From Paraburkholderia sejongensis (GTDB lineage: Bacteria > Pseudomonadota > Gammaproteobacteria > Burkholderiales > Burkholderiaceae): DNA of 64,000 bases. A program made the translations under genes and the position numbers. The DNA is taken from NCBI RefSeq assembly GCF_020880815.1, contig NZ_JAJITD010000006.1:62001-126000 (forward strand), written 5' to 3'. Below the pieces are notes generated by a model that was given only the letters and a program-made list of their open reading frames with translations, was not told the DNA's origin and did no database searches. Below, in pieces: positions 18,465 through 28,314 of this stretch (positions are counted from its first letter, which is position 1; every line of letters starts with the position of its first letter).

Positions 18465-19466
18465 TCAGAACTGCTCGATCCAGGTCGCGAGACGATCGGC
18501 GGCAAAATCGGCCTTCGGCTGCGTGGCGCTGAACGCGATCGCGTCACCCGAGCGTGCCGCCTCCAGTGCAACGCCGTTACCGTCCAGCCACAGCAAGCCT
18601 GCCAGCCACACCGCGTGCTCGCTCGGCACCGCCTTGTCGCCCGCTTGCGCGAGAAACTCGGCCAATGCCGCCGGTTCGTTCCACACGAAACCCTCGCCAT
18701 CGGCCCGCACGTCGAGACCCGCTTCCGCGAGCGTCGCGACCAGCGTCGCAACCGCGTTGCCGGCCGCCGGATTCGGGTGCCGGTTGCGCAGCCCCGCCAG
18801 CTGGCTGGCGACCTGATGACCGAACGCGCCGCTGCGTGCGCTCTCGGCGCCGACCAGATCGGAGTAGTCCTGCAGCAGCCAGTCCGGCTCGGCGTTCTGG
18901 GCGTCGGCGAGCGCCGCCGCGGCAAGATAGGTTTCCACCGGCTGGAAGCGCTCGGTGCCGAGCAGCGTCGCGGCCAGCGAGCGCACCAGACCGATACGCG
19001 TCGCGACCGTCTGCTTCTGCAGCACGCCGAGCTTCTCGCGCAGCAACTGGTCGCGCTCCTTGCGCAGATCGGCCAGTTCCAGCGCCTGTTTCAGCTCCAT
19101 GCGCAGCGCGGTGATGTCCCACGGCTTCTTGATGTAGCGGTGGATATGACCCAGGTTGACGGCCGCCACGGTCTGATCGATTTCCGAGTAGGCGGTGGTC
19201 AGAATCCGCACGATATGCGGATAGCGCTCGCTCGCGTAGCGGAGCAATTCGTTGCCGAATTCGCCCGGCATGCGCTGGTCGGAGACGAGAACTCCGACCC
19301 GGTCGCCGTGCGCGTCCAGTAGAGCCTTGCCTTCTTCCACCGAGCCGCCAGTCAGGACCGGCGCCAGGCTTCCGATCGCACGCTGGAAGTACTTCACGGC
19401 CGTGGCTTCGTCATCGACGAAAATGATCGCCGGCATCGAGTCCTGGTTGGCATTTGCTTCGTTCAT
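18465..19466 (-). CDS. phcQ: Response regulator, PhcQ-like
   Basis: 333 residues. A receiver domain occupies 11-130: acidic pocket FVDDE at 16-20, phosphoacceptor Asp63 in VSDQRMPG, TTAYSE, and the KKPWD switch lysine. It is followed by a coiled region (ALELADLRKERDQLLREKLG) and a ~190-residue C-terminal part with no domain I recognise. It is the last gene of a four-gene operon ordered as Ralstonia phcBSRQ; its ATG overlaps the upstream stop (TGATG at 19464-19468) and CAGGAG lies just before. In Ralstonia, PhcQ relays the 3-hydroxy fatty acid methyl ester signal towards the LysR regulator PhcA; this role here is inferred from synteny. Confidence 0.72.
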   Translation of the reverse strand: MNEANANQDSMPAIIFVDDEATAVKYFQRAIGSLAPVLTGGSVEEGKALLDAHGDRVGVLVSDQRMPGEFGNELLRYASERYPHIVRILTTAYSEIDQTVAAVNLGHIHRYIKKPWDITALRMELKQALELADLRKERDQLLREKLGVLQKQTVATRIGLVRSLAATLLGTERFQPVETYLAAAALADAQNAEPDWLLQDYSDLVGAESARSGAFGHQVASQLAGLRNRHPNPAAGNAVATLVATLAEAGLDVRADGEGFVWNEPAALAEFLAQAGDKAVPSEHAVWLAGLLWLDGNGVALEAARSGDAIAFSATQPKADFAADRLATWIEQF

Positions 19467-20587
19467 CAACAACTCCTGTGCGTTTGACCTTTGATATGGG
19501 GGAAATCCAGCACTACGGTGGTGCCTCCCCCGGGCGTGGACTCGATCTCGAGTCCGCCGCCACAGGACTGCATGACCCGGTTGCATAAAATCAGGCCCAA
19601 GCCATTACCCCCGGATTTAGCGTGTGTGGTAATCGGGTCCGTGAGCAGACGGGCTTTGATTTCCGGCGGAATGCCCGGACCGTTGTCGCAAATCGCGATG
19701 CTCCGCGCCGGCTCCGCCGTCACGGTAAAGCGCACCGCCGGCGCGCCGGCGCCCGCGAGCGCGCGCAGCGCGTTCGACAGCAGCGACGACAACACCAGCG
19801 CCACGCAATTCGGTTGCGTCACCACCGGAAAGTCGCCGGCCACGTCGACCTGAATCCACGAGCGCTGCGCCGCGGTCAGCGGATAGGTATCGAGCAGCGC
19901 CGAAATCAGTCCGTGCGCGGTGACCTCGCTGCGCGCGTCGTCGCCCTCCGGTTGCCGGCGCCCGTTGTGCACCGAGCGCCAGAACGACGACACCACCGCC
20001 ATGCAGTACTGCGCGCTCTCGCGCATCGATTTCGCGGCGCCGAGAATTTCCCCTTCCGCATCGAGCTGCACGGTGGTGCGGCCTTCGATGCTGTGTGCGT
20101 TCAATGCAATGGCCGCGAGCGGCGTATTCAGTTCGTGCGCGAGAAACGCGAGCGTTTCGTCGATCGCGATCAGGCGCTGGTTCTGCATCGCGCGCTCGTG
20201 ATGCCGCTCGAACGCCAGTTGCAACGTCTCGCGCACCGCGTCCGGTCTGAGCGGCTTTTCGAGGATGCGGAACACCTCGCCGGTATTGACCGTCTGCAGC
20301 AGCATCTCGACATCCGCGTACGCGGTCACCAGAATCCGCACGATATGCGGATATTCGTGCGCGACCTGGCGCAACAGCTGACCGCCATCGCGGCCGGGCA
20401 TGCGGAAATCGGTGACCAGTACCGCGATGCGCGCGTTCTCCTGGCGCAGGATCGCGATCGCTTCGTCCGCGCTCCGCGCGAGCAGCACGTCGTAATCCGC
20501 GCCGACGCTGCGCGCGAAATATTTGCACGCCAACTCTTCGTCATCGACGTAAAGAAGCGTGGGCTGGGTCTGTCGAATATCGTTCAT
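19466..20587 (-). CDS. phcR: Hybrid response regulator-histidine kinase, PhcR-like
   Basis: 373 residues. The N-terminal receiver has DDE at 15-17, phosphoacceptor Asp60 (VTDFRMPG), VTAYAD and LEKPL. A C-terminal kinase module follows: H-box FLAHELNTPLAAI with His151, an N-box (LSSLLSNALRAL), and ATP-lid motifs DNGPGIP and GGNGLGL. A receiver placed before a kinase core is unusual for two-component proteins but is the architecture reported for Ralstonia PhcR. The gene is 8 bases behind the sensor kinase and overlaps the next regulator by one base. It should accept phosphate from, or act with, the PhcS-like kinase. Confidence 0.75.
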   Translation of the reverse strand: MNDIRQTQPTLLYVDDEELACKYFARSVGADYDVLLARSADEAIAILRQENARIAVLVTDFRMPGRDGGQLLRQVAHEYPHIVRILVTAYADVEMLLQTVNTGEVFRILEKPLRPDAVRETLQLAFERHHERAMQNQRLIAIDETLAFLAHELNTPLAAIALNAHSIEGRTTVQLDAEGEILGAAKSMRESAQYCMAVVSSFWRSVHNGRRQPEGDDARSEVTAHGLISALLDTYPLTAAQRSWIQVDVAGDFPVVTQPNCVALVLSSLLSNALRALAGAGAPAVRFTVTAEPARSIAICDNGPGIPPEIKARLLTDPITTHAKSGGNGLGLILCNRVMQSCGGGLEIESTPGGGTTVVLDFPHIKGQTHRSC

Positions 20588-20594
20588 CGTGTTC

Positions 20595-21950
20595 TCAGGG
20601 CGCCGGCGACAGATCGAAACTGAACGACGCCCAACTGCCCAATTCGCTCTCGGCGAACAGCAGCCCGCCGTGGCGCTCGATCACCGCATAGCTGATCGAC
20701 AGCCCGAGGCCGAGACCCTGGCCGACTTCGCGAGTCGTAAAAAACGGCTCGAACACCCGCGCCAGGTTCTCCGGTTTGATGCCGGGTCCGTTGTCCTTGA
20801 CCGTCACATGCAGGCGCTCTTCGGTCCACTCCACGTTGATGTGAATCGACGGGCCCGGCGTGCCCGCCTTGCGCATCGCCAGCACCGCGTTCGACAACAG
20901 GTTGATCAGCACGCCGATGATCGCCGCTTCGTCGCCCTGCACCAGCGTATCGGCCGGCAGATCGCGAGTCACCGTGACGCCGCGCAATTCGTGGCCGACC
21001 AGCCGGATTGCCGAATCCAGCGCCTTTTCGAACAGGAACGGCGTGCCCAGTTCGGCCTCCGCGCCCGGCTTGCGATACGCGAACGTCTTCAGGTCCGACA
21101 CGATGTGCTGAATCCGCTGCATCCCCTGACGCGCGTCGACGAGACACTCGTTCAGAGTCGGTTCCGTTTTGGAAATCGGCTCTTCCAGCGCGACCTCGAT
21201 CGCCATCAGGCAGAAATTGACCGGATTGTTGACCTCGTGCAGCAAGCCCGCGGCCAGCGTACCGATCGCCGCCATCTTTTCCTGCTGCAGCAATTGTCCT
21301 TTGATATCGAGCAGTTGGCGATTGATCACCTCGAGCTCGGCATTCTTTGCCGATACCTCGGCGTTTTTTTCTGACACTTCCGCCTTCAGGCGAAACAGCA
21401 TGAAGCGCACCCGCTCGTTGAAGAACGTGTACACGGCGCTCGCCGCGGCGGCGAACAACAACAGCAGCACGTTCACGGTCAGCGTGCCGAGCGGCGCGCC
21501 ATTGTGCGGCGGCATCAGACAGGCGAGCAGATACAGCACGCACGACAGCACCCCGAACACGAGGTTTTGCCACAGGCCGAACGGCAGCGCGATGCCGGAC
21601 GCAAAGATCGCGAGATTGAGCCCCATGTAGTACGGCGACAGCACGCCGTCGGTGCGCCAGATCATCCACGAGATCATGATCTGCGGCAGCAGCAGCCACG
21701 ACAGCGTCAACCACGGAGTGAGGCGGCGCCCGATGCCGGTGTCCAGCAACGCGACGATGCCGCCGATCAGCAACGACACGACCAGCCGCGCGACCGCGAA
21801 CGACATCTGATACTGCGGATACTGCGCGTAATCGAGGCCCACGCCGAGCAGGACCAGCGCGATCGCGGTAAGCGCACCGCCGCGGCTGAAATTGACACGA
21901 AAGTCGGCCAGCTCGGATTGATAACCTGCGTGCAGTGGACTGGTAGTCAT
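20595..21950 (-). CDS. phcS: Membrane sensor histidine kinase, PhcS-like
   Basis: 451 residues. Five or six hydrophobic helices span ~25-175, with no large periplasmic domain, so a membrane-soluble ligand is plausible. A short coiled coil with near-repeats (EVSEKNAEVSAKNAELEV at 191-208) leads to the kinase core: H-box GLLHEVNNPVNF with His238, N-box NLLSNAVLAM, G1 DNGPGI, F-box FEPFFTT and G2 GLGLGLSI. Second gene of the operon, 22 bases after the methyltransferase. In Ralstonia and Cupriavidus, PhcS senses the methyl ester made by PhcB; here that is inferred from order and architecture. Confidence 0.78.
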   Translation of the reverse strand: MTTSPLHAGYQSELADFRVNFSRGGALTAIALVLLGVGLDYAQYPQYQMSFAVARLVVSLLIGGIVALLDTGIGRRLTPWLTLSWLLLPQIMISWMIWRTDGVLSPYYMGLNLAIFASGIALPFGLWQNLVFGVLSCVLYLLACLMPPHNGAPLGTLTVNVLLLLFAAAASAVYTFFNERVRFMLFRLKAEVSEKNAEVSAKNAELEVINRQLLDIKGQLLQQEKMAAIGTLAAGLLHEVNNPVNFCLMAIEVALEEPISKTEPTLNECLVDARQGMQRIQHIVSDLKTFAYRKPGAEAELGTPFLFEKALDSAIRLVGHELRGVTVTRDLPADTLVQGDEAAIIGVLINLLSNAVLAMRKAGTPGPSIHINVEWTEERLHVTVKDNGPGIKPENLARVFEPFFTTREVGQGLGLGLSISYAVIERHGGLLFAESELGSWASFSFDLSPAP

Positions 21951-21972
21951 CGATGGAGTGTCTGCTGACGTT

Positions 21973-23361
21973 TCAGAGAATCGTGGCTTCCGCGAACACG
22001 TTCACTCCGGTCTCGTCGACATAGAGTTTGTGGTCGCTGGAATTCGGCGGCAGCAGCGAGCTCATACCGGCTTCGTTCCGATAGATCAGATACCACTCCA
22101 GCAGGTGTTCCATCCCGTACTTCTCGGGATTGGCCGAATGCACGTTGGTGACCAGCAACTGGCCGCCCGGTCGCGTGCGGGCCGCGAAATAGCTGAGCAG
22201 ACGCGCGCAGACCTTGTCCGACAGATAGTCGAACAGACCGGCGCAATACACCGCATCGAACTCGCGCGCGGCCGGGTCCGACGAAATCTTGCGTTTGAGC
22301 AGGTCGTGCACCGATTGATGGACCATTTCCACCGAGGTCTTGTGACCGGCCCCGCGCGCCGAGCTTTCGATCGCGTCTTTCGTGAATGCCAGCGTTTCCT
22401 CGCTGAAGTCGACCAGCTGGAACGACAGCAGCTCGGGATGCGGATATTCGCGCACGAAGCGCTGAATCTCGAACGCCGGTCCGCAGCCGACGTTGAGAAT
22501 CCGGAACGGCCGGCCGGCCGCGCGCGCCGCTTCGGCCTGACGGGTGAGGAAGTCGATCAGCAGCGTGATGCGGTTGCGGTGCGCGGTTGCCACCGCCGCC
22601 TGCAGGAACGCGGTATTGACGATCTGGAAGTAAGTGGTCGGCCCCTGCTGCGGATCGCTGAGGATCTGGTTGACCATCTCGTAGTCGCCCGCATAGCCGA
22701 GCGGCTTGGTGAACGTGCGATAGACGAACGGCGCGCGCAGCAGCAGCGGATGCAATGCCGATTGCGCATACGTGCGATGCACCGGCGCGATCTCGACATC
22801 GACGCGTTGAGCTTCTTCCTCGAGCCGGTCGAGATAGAACTTCATCTTCAGCATGATCGGCGTGGCGAGCTCGTAGAACAGATCCTCGCGCAGCCGGCCT
22901 TCGTTCTTCGGCAGACTTTCGGTCAGATCGACCTGCTCGACCCAGCGCGACACTTCCGAAAGAAACGCGCGCATTTCATTGACGACGATCTGATAGTCGC
23001 GGCGGATGTTGAAGCGCGCGTCCCAATCGGTAATGAACAGTTCGGCTTCGCGCCCGACCGACTTCGCCTCGTTGGGCAGCACGCTCAGTTCGCGCCACTC
23101 GTCGATCAGTGCGAGCGACACCACCGCGGTGAGGCCGGTATTCACGAGACTGACGACGACCGCCTTGCCGAGATAGGCGTTCTTGCTGCCCATCCGAACA
23201 CTGAGTTCGCTCAACACCTCACTGACCTGGACGATCGAGTAAGGGTTATAGACCTCCATCACCAGCGACTTTCTCTGGAGGTTAATGATTGTCCCTCGCA
23301 CATGCTCGCGCTGCGAGTTGCGGAAGCTGACCACCGGGTCGATTTGCGTCTGAGAGTACAC
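21973..23361 (-). CDS. phcB: SAM-dependent methyltransferase, PhcB-like (3-hydroxy fatty acid methyl ester signal synthase)
   Basis: 462 residues, ~51 kDa, the size expected for PhcB. Residues ~18-95 look like a PilZ-type beta-barrel (REHVRGTIINLQRKSLVMEV). The methyltransferase fold starts near 285 with SAM motif I, ILNVGCGPAFEIQRF (288 onward), then FQLVDFSEETLAF, FDAVYCAGLFDYLSD and GGQLLVTNVHSANPEKYG. In Ralstonia solanacearum PhcB makes the methyl ester of 3-hydroxypalmitate or 3-hydroxymyristate, a quorum signal. Identification rests on motif content plus the following kinase, hybrid regulator and regulator in the phcBSRQ order. Signal identity in this organism is unknown. Confidence 0.78.
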   Translation of the reverse strand: MYSQTQIDPVVSFRNSQREHVRGTIINLQRKSLVMEVYNPYSIVQVSEVLSELSVRMGSKNAYLGKAVVVSLVNTGLTAVVSLALIDEWRELSVLPNEAKSVGREAELFITDWDARFNIRRDYQIVVNEMRAFLSEVSRWVEQVDLTESLPKNEGRLREDLFYELATPIMLKMKFYLDRLEEEAQRVDVEIAPVHRTYAQSALHPLLLRAPFVYRTFTKPLGYAGDYEMVNQILSDPQQGPTTYFQIVNTAFLQAAVATAHRNRITLLIDFLTRQAEAARAAGRPFRILNVGCGPAFEIQRFVREYPHPELLSFQLVDFSEETLAFTKDAIESSARGAGHKTSVEMVHQSVHDLLKRKISSDPAAREFDAVYCAGLFDYLSDKVCARLLSYFAARTRPGGQLLVTNVHSANPEKYGMEHLLEWYLIYRNEAGMSSLLPPNSSDHKLYVDETGVNVFAEATIL

Positions 23362-24558
23362 GGTATAAGTACCTGAGGAATCCGGGAAACGCAGCGGAGT
23401 GTGGGATGAAAGACAGTGAATGGCTGCCGCACGAACAACTTCGAATACAAGTCGTGTACGCGAGGTTCAAACCAGTGTTGCACTGGAAACACCCAAACCC
23501 TTTTGCCGGAAGATTCCGGCGGGTTGCAGTGTAACACCAAGACTGAAGATTCTGCGTTATAACAAATTGCGACTTTGCGCCCGAGCAATCTTGAAAAGCA
23601 ATTGAGATTGTTCGCGTGCGCCGGCTGGCGACGCTTATGCCGCAAGCCCGCGGCGCCTATGCCGGTTGAATATAAGCGCCGCACACCCGGCGCGCGGCGC
23701 TACTGTCGAATTGCATGGCGTGTCTGTCCCGCATTACGGATATGCACCGGGCCGGGGCGCTATCGGCAAACGATTGCGGAAATTCGCGGTAAGCAAATTC
23801 GCGCGCAATTCTTTCTCGTAGTTCTTAGACAGTTCTCTCTATTTCCGAATCCTTCTCGTCAAGCGAATGGTCCGCGCTGTGCAATTAGCGCGAGATCTTC
23901 TGGAAAAACGACGTGCTAATGAAGTACTGCGCAGCCGACAAATAGCAATTCTTTAGTAAATGACTGACAACGCGGCAGTCGTTTTTTGCGGACAAAATTA
24001 AAGTTTTTTTGCAAGCGGTCGTTAACGACGGAGTACCCGGTCTCCGATAGCTGTCGATGGGTAAGCTCGAGCAAAGCAAGCACGAGCCGGTCGATTCGTT
24101 CGACGCCCCGTCCCTCGCCTCTGCCGGCCCAGCGCGATTGAGCGACAATAGATTACCCACGGGCGTCTGCACCGCAGGTGTGAAGGTCCGCGTCACTCGC
24201 CAGCGTATGGTCGGAAGATCGCCCGACACAGTGATGCGGACATAGCAGCCGGCGTAACGTCCGGTCGCCCGTGGCATCGGGTTCCGCACGCGCGCCGCCC
24301 GGCCGGCGCGCCTGACATTACAGTTGCATTGAGATATAATTTCGCGCGGCCTTCAACTAATCGAGACTAGTTGATTGTTGGAAATCCTCTCTTTTCCATT
24401 CGCGAATTCCACCAATGCGAGACATGCCGAATCAGTCATTGCCGAATGCCTGAACGGCAATACCAACGCCCGGCCGGCCGGCCAAGAAAATAACGCAATA
24501 AGACGCGCTACTGCCGTGGTCGATCCACACGGTGCGCAACGACAAACCCACCCGAAAC
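23362..24558. other. 1.2-kb gene-free stretch between phcB-like gene and DMT exporter
   Basis: No frame in this region has convincing coding statistics or a recognisable product. It should contain the divergent promoters of the phc-like operon (left end) and the exporter (right end). Composition changes along it: a GC-rich block near 23620-23780, then an AT-rich block near 23900-24010 with poly-T and poly-A runs. A small RNA or decayed gene cannot be excluded. Confidence 0.5.
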
Positions 24559-25578
24559 ATGACAGCCTCCGCCACCCCGACCGGCTCGCGCGATTCCACG
24601 CGGCTTTTCACCCAACCCAAAGTACTCGTAATGCTGGCGACGCTATGTTGCCTGCTGTGGGGCAGCTCCTATCCGGCCATCAAGATCGGCTATGCGCTGC
24701 TCGGCATTACGCAGAACGACATTCCTTCGAAGCTGGTTTTCGCCGGCTACCGGTTCGTGCTCGCCGGCCTGATCGTGCTGGTTTTCGCGGCCTTGTCGAA
24801 TAAGCCCCTTTTCAAATTGAGCCGCACCGATGCAGCACGGGTGATGCTGTTGGGCTTCACGCAAACGGCGATTCAATACGTGTTCTTTTATATCGGTCTT
24901 GCGTACACCACCGGCGTGCGCGGCTCGATTCTCAATTCGACCACGACCTTCTTCAGCGTATTGCTCGCCCATTTTCTTTATCGCAATGACAAACTGACGC
25001 CGCGCAAAGCATTCGGATGTCTGCTGGGATTTGTCGGCGTGATGGTCGTCAATTTCGGCGACGGCACGCTCGAATTCGCGTTCACGCTGCTCGGCGAAGG
25101 CTTTATCGTGATTGCCGCGTTCGTGCTGTCCGCCGCGTCGATTTACGGCAAGCGCATTTCGCAGCGCATCGACCCGATGGTGATGACCGGTTACCAACTG
25201 GCGTTCGGCGGCCTCGTGCTGGTCGTGGCCGGTTATGCGAGCGGCGGTACGCTGCAAGCGTTCACGCCGGCCTCGCTCGCGCTGCTCGGTTATCTGGCGC
25301 TGCTTTCGTCGGTCGCATTTACGCTATGGAGCCTGCTGCTCAAGTACAACCCGGTCGGCAAGGTCACCGTCTTCAATTTTCTGGTGCCGGTTTTCGGCAC
25401 CGTGCTGTCGGCGATCTGCCTGAGCGAGAACATCATGGAAGTGAAGAATCTGTTCGCGCTCGTGCTCGTGTGCTGCGGCATCTGGCTGGTCACGCGCGCG
25501 CCGCGACTGCGGGCCGCTCATGCAAAGCCGGAAGTCGCAATTGGCAACACTCGCGCGTGCGGCCAGAGCCAAGGCTGA
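24559..25578 (+). CDS. DMT superfamily transporter, EamA family
   Basis: 339-residue inner-membrane protein with about ten transmembrane helices in two EamA repeats (first near LLWGSSYPAIKIGYALLG, second near LLGEGFIVIAAFVLSAASIY). EamA proteins are drug/metabolite exporters, often for amino acids or other small metabolites; substrate unknown. ATG 24559 was chosen; an in-frame GTG nine codons earlier is possible. The C-terminal ~30 residues are polar. No clear operon partner: the AAA ATPase gene follows after 119 bases. Confidence 0.85.
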   Translation: MTASATPTGSRDSTRLFTQPKVLVMLATLCCLLWGSSYPAIKIGYALLGITQNDIPSKLVFAGYRFVLAGLIVLVFAALSNKPLFKLSRTDAARVMLLGFTQTAIQYVFFYIGLAYTTGVRGSILNSTTTFFSVLLAHFLYRNDKLTPRKAFGCLLGFVGVMVVNFGDGTLEFAFTLLGEGFIVIAAFVLSAASIYGKRISQRIDPMVMTGYQLAFGGLVLVVAGYASGGTLQAFTPASLALLGYLALLSSVAFTLWSLLLKYNPVGKVTVFNFLVPVFGTVLSAICLSENIMEVKNLFALVLVCCGIWLVTRAPRLRAAHAKPEVAIGNTRACGQSQG

Positions 25579-25697
25579 AAGCGCGAATAGATCGGGTGGG
25601 CCGCTGCCGGCCGCCCGCCGCGAGTCGACAGCGGCCGCCGGATTGGTGAAAATCTGGCGAACCGCGGGGCCGACCGCGGCGCTCCGGCAGACCCCAC

Positions 25698-26480
25698 ATG
25701 ATCATTTCCTCGCAATTCGTGTCGCGTATCGATCTGAAACCGGATGCGAACGCGGACCCTTCGCAGTACCCGTTCAGCCTGCCTGCGATCCGTTCGCTGC
25801 AAACGCTGACGCTGCATCCGAAAGTCACCTGCTTCGTCGGCGAAAACGGCTCCGGCAAGTCGACGCTGCTGGAGGCGCTGGCCGTGTCGCTCGGCTACAA
25901 CGCCGAGGGCGGCAGTCGCGATTTGCGCTTCCAGACCCGCAATACTCACTCCGACCTGCATGCCCGCCTACGGGTCTCGAAAGGCTTCCGGCGCCCGCGC
26001 ACCGGCTATTTTCTGCGCGCGGAAAGCTTCTACAACGTCGCCAGTTCGCTCGACGAGCTCGAAGAAGATCCGTACACCGCCGGCGTGCTGGCCTCTTATG
26101 GCGGTCGCTCGCTGCACGCGCAGTCGCATGGCGAATCGTTTCTGGCGCTGGTGATGAATCGCTTTGGTCCCGATGGGCTCTATCTGCTCGACGAACCCGA
26201 GGCGGCGTTATCGCCGCAACGGCAACTGACGCTGCTGGCGCGCATGCATCAACTTATCCAGCAAAATTCGCAGTTCGTAATCGCAACGCATTCGCCGATC
26301 CTGATGGCCTATCCGGACGCGACGATCTACCAGTTCGGCGCCGACGGCATCGAGCCGATCGCTTACGAAGACACCGAGCACTACAGGATCACCCGCGACT
26401 TCCTCGCCAATCCGCAACGCATGCTGAAGGTGTTACTGGCGGATGCCGACGACGCAAGCGCCGACGGGCACATCGACTAG
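25698..26480 (+). CDS. AAA family ATPase (ABC-like, AAA_21 type)
   Basis: 260-residue soluble ATPase. Walker A GENGSGKST (about 49-57), an ABC signature-like QSHGESF, Walker B GLYLLDEPEAALSP and a switch histidine in FVIATHSPILMAYP are all visible. The DEPEAALSP form is typical of AAA_21/AAA_15 stand-alone ATPases related to the RecF/OLD group rather than transporter ATPases. No transmembrane partner and no nuclease domain are adjacent. Biological role unknown. Confidence 0.85.
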   Translation: MIISSQFVSRIDLKPDANADPSQYPFSLPAIRSLQTLTLHPKVTCFVGENGSGKSTLLEALAVSLGYNAEGGSRDLRFQTRNTHSDLHARLRVSKGFRRPRTGYFLRAESFYNVASSLDELEEDPYTAGVLASYGGRSLHAQSHGESFLALVMNRFGPDGLYLLDEPEAALSPQRQLTLLARMHQLIQQNSQFVIATHSPILMAYPDATIYQFGADGIEPIAYEDTEHYRITRDFLANPQRMLKVLLADADDASADGHID

Positions 26481-26512
26481 CGAGCAGGGCGCTCGCCCGG
26501 GCTCCGGCGCTG

Positions 26513-27580
26513 TCAGAGCACGTCCAGCGCGACCGGCAAGCCCTCGCTGCGCCAACGCAGCATCCCGCCGGCCAGATTCGCGACCTTGCCGAAGCCCGCT
26601 TTGGTGAGCAGCACGCTCGCTTGCGCGGAGCGCACGCCGGAACGGCACACGGCCACCACCGGCCGCTCGCGATCCAGCTCGTCGAGCCGCGCGGTCAGCT
26701 GCGACAGCGGCACCAGCTGCGCGCCCGGCAGATGCCCGAGACGGTCGATGAATTCCGGCGCCTCGCGCACGTCGACGATCTGGAACGCCGCGCCATGCTC
26801 GAGCAGCGCCATCGGCTCGATTTCCCACACGCCGCTGAAGCGCAGCGTGAGCGGCGCCCAGTCGGGCGTCTCCGTGGCCTGCGCCGCGTCGGCCTCCGGC
26901 TGCCCGCAGCGCAGGTTGGCGGGCACCGCGACCGCCATCAGCTTTGGATGCGGCAAATTCAGATTATTCATATGGCCGGCGAAGTCGCGCACATCGACGT
27001 CGCCACCCAGGCGCGGATTGAAGCGCCGCTCCTCCGCCACACTCGTCACGGTGATGCCGCGATAGTCGTGCGCCGGATACAGCAGACAGTGAGCGGGCAG
27101 CGTCAGAATCTGCTCGTGCACCGATGCGAACAACTGCTCCGGGCTGCCCTGCTGGAAGTCGGTGCGGCCGCAGCCGCGGATCAGCAGGCTGTCGCCGGTG
27201 AAGGCCATGCTCTCGTCGTCGAGCACGTAGGTCAGGCAGCCGCTGGTGTGGCCGGGCGTCGCGCGCACGCTCAGATGGCGCTTGCCGAAGTCGATCCGGT
27301 CGCCGTGCCGCAACGGCCGCGTGACGCCTTGCGCGTCGACCGCCGCGGCCAGCGCGATCTGACTGCCGCAGCGCTGCTGCAAGCGCCACGCGCCGGTCAC
27401 GTGATCGGCGTGCACGTGGGTGTCGAGCGTGGTCAGCAGCCGCAGACCCAACTCCTGCAGCAGCGCCTGGTCGCGCGGCACCTGCTCGTAGACCGGGTCG
27501 ATCAGCAGCGCTTCGCCGCTGTCGCCCAGCAGGTAGGTATAAGTGGAGGAGACGGGGTCGAACAGCTGGCGAAAAATCAT
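26513..27580 (-). CDS. Persulfide dioxygenase-rhodanese fusion (ETHE1-like, PRF)
   Basis: 355 residues combining two sulfur enzymes. Residues 1-~235 are an ETHE1-type metallo-beta-lactamase fold that oxidises glutathione persulfide to sulfite: metal motif [10 protein letters not shown], then [10 protein letters not shown] and [17 protein letters not shown]. Residues ~255-355 are a rhodanese domain with active-site loop CRSGVRS, which transfers sulfane sulfur. The same architecture was characterised as PRF in Burkholderia phytofirmans. It lies 77 bases upstream of the stop-side boundary shared with the peroxiredoxin gene region, on the same strand downstream of it, suggesting a sulfide/oxidant detoxification pair. 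Confidence 0.9.
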   Translation of the reverse strand: MIFRQLFDPVSSTYTYLLGDSGEALLIDPVYEQVPRDQALLQELGLRLLTTLDTHVHADHVTGAWRLQQRCGSQIALAAAVDAQGVTRPLRHGDRIDFGKRHLSVRATPGHTSGCLTYVLDDESMAFTGDSLLIRGCGRTDFQQGSPEQLFASVHEQILTLPAHCLLYPAHDYRGITVTSVAEERRFNPRLGGDVDVRDFAGHMNNLNLPHPKLMAVAVPANLRCGQPEADAAQATETPDWAPLTLRFSGVWEIEPMALLEHGAAFQIVDVREAPEFIDRLGHLPGAQLVPLSQLTARLDELDRERPVVAVCRSGVRSAQASVLLTKAGFGKVANLAGGMLRWRSEGLPVALDVL

Positions 27581-27657
27581 GGCGAGTCTCTGGAAAACAG
27601 CCGGGATGACGGGCGGTTCGTGGCGCGCGCCGCGAACCGCCGCCGTGTCACGCCGGG

Positions 27658-28314
27658 TCAGCCCGGTTGCTTGGTGGTGCGCAGATACGGCTTGATGGTC
27701 TTGAAGCCGGGGAACAGCGTCGCCGCCTCGTCGTTGCTGACCGCGCCGGTGATGATCACGTCGTCGCCCTGCTTCCAGTTCACCGGCGTGGCCACCTTGT
27801 GCTTCGCGGTGAGCTGCAGCGAATCGAGCACGCGCAGGATTTCGTCGAAGTTGCGGCCGGTGGTCATCGGGTAGGTCAGCATCAGCTTGATCTGCTTGTC
27901 CGGGCCAATGATGAACACCGAACGCACGGTCGCGTTGGTCGCGGCGGTGCGCCCTTCGCTGCTGTCGCCCGCTTCGGCCGGCAGCATGTTGTAGAGCTTG
28001 GCGACCGCGAGGTCGGTGTCGCCGATCATCGGATATTTAACGGCGGCGCCTTGCGTTTCCTCGATGTCGGCCGCCCATTTTTCGTGCTGTTCGACCGGAT
28101 CGACCGACAGGCCGATCAGCTTCGCGTTGCGCTTCGTGAACTCCGGCTCGATCTTCGCCATGTAGCCCAGTTCGGTCGTGCAAACCGGCGTGAAATCTTT
28201 CGGGTGCGAGAACAGGATCGCCCATTGGTCGCCGATCCAGTCGTGGAAATCGATGGTGCCTTGCGTGGTGCGCGCGGTGAAATTGGGCGCGACGTCATTG
28301 ATGCGAAGTGACAT
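27658..28314 (-). CDS. Peroxiredoxin, 1-Cys Prx6 family
   Basis: 218 residues. Thioredoxin-fold peroxidase with peroxidatic Cys in FTPVCTTE and the Prx6-type C-terminal domain ([28 protein letters not shown]). No resolving Cys in the expected 2-Cys position, so a 1-Cys mechanism is likely. It reduces hydrogen peroxide and organic peroxides in the cytoplasm. Start taken at ATG 28314 ([12 protein letters not shown]), which matches the family N-terminus; the upstream extension in frame is not conserved-looking. The persulfide dioxygenase-rhodanese gene follows on the same strand, 77 bases later. Confidence 0.9.
   Translation of the reverse strand: MSLRINDVAPNFTARTTQGTIDFHDWIGDQWAILFSHPKDFTPVCTTELGYMAKIEPEFTKRNAKLIGLSVDPVEQHEKWAADIEETQGAAVKYPMIGDTDLAVAKLYNMLPAEAGDSSEGRTAATNATVRSVFIIGPDKQIKLMLTYPMTTGRNFDEILRVLDSLQLTAKHKVATPVNWKQGDDVIITGAVSNDEAATLFPGFKTIKPYLRTTKQPG

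Noticed and set aside
23575..24289. Overlapping short frames on both strands in the spacer upstream of phcB
   Set aside because: No start with a ribosome-binding site, no motifs, and abrupt composition changes across each frame.
25520..27874. A 784-codon plus-strand frame spanning several genes
   Set aside because: It crosses the exporter end, the ATPase and the antisense of the persulfide dioxygenase gene; only the genes in the other frames have motifs.
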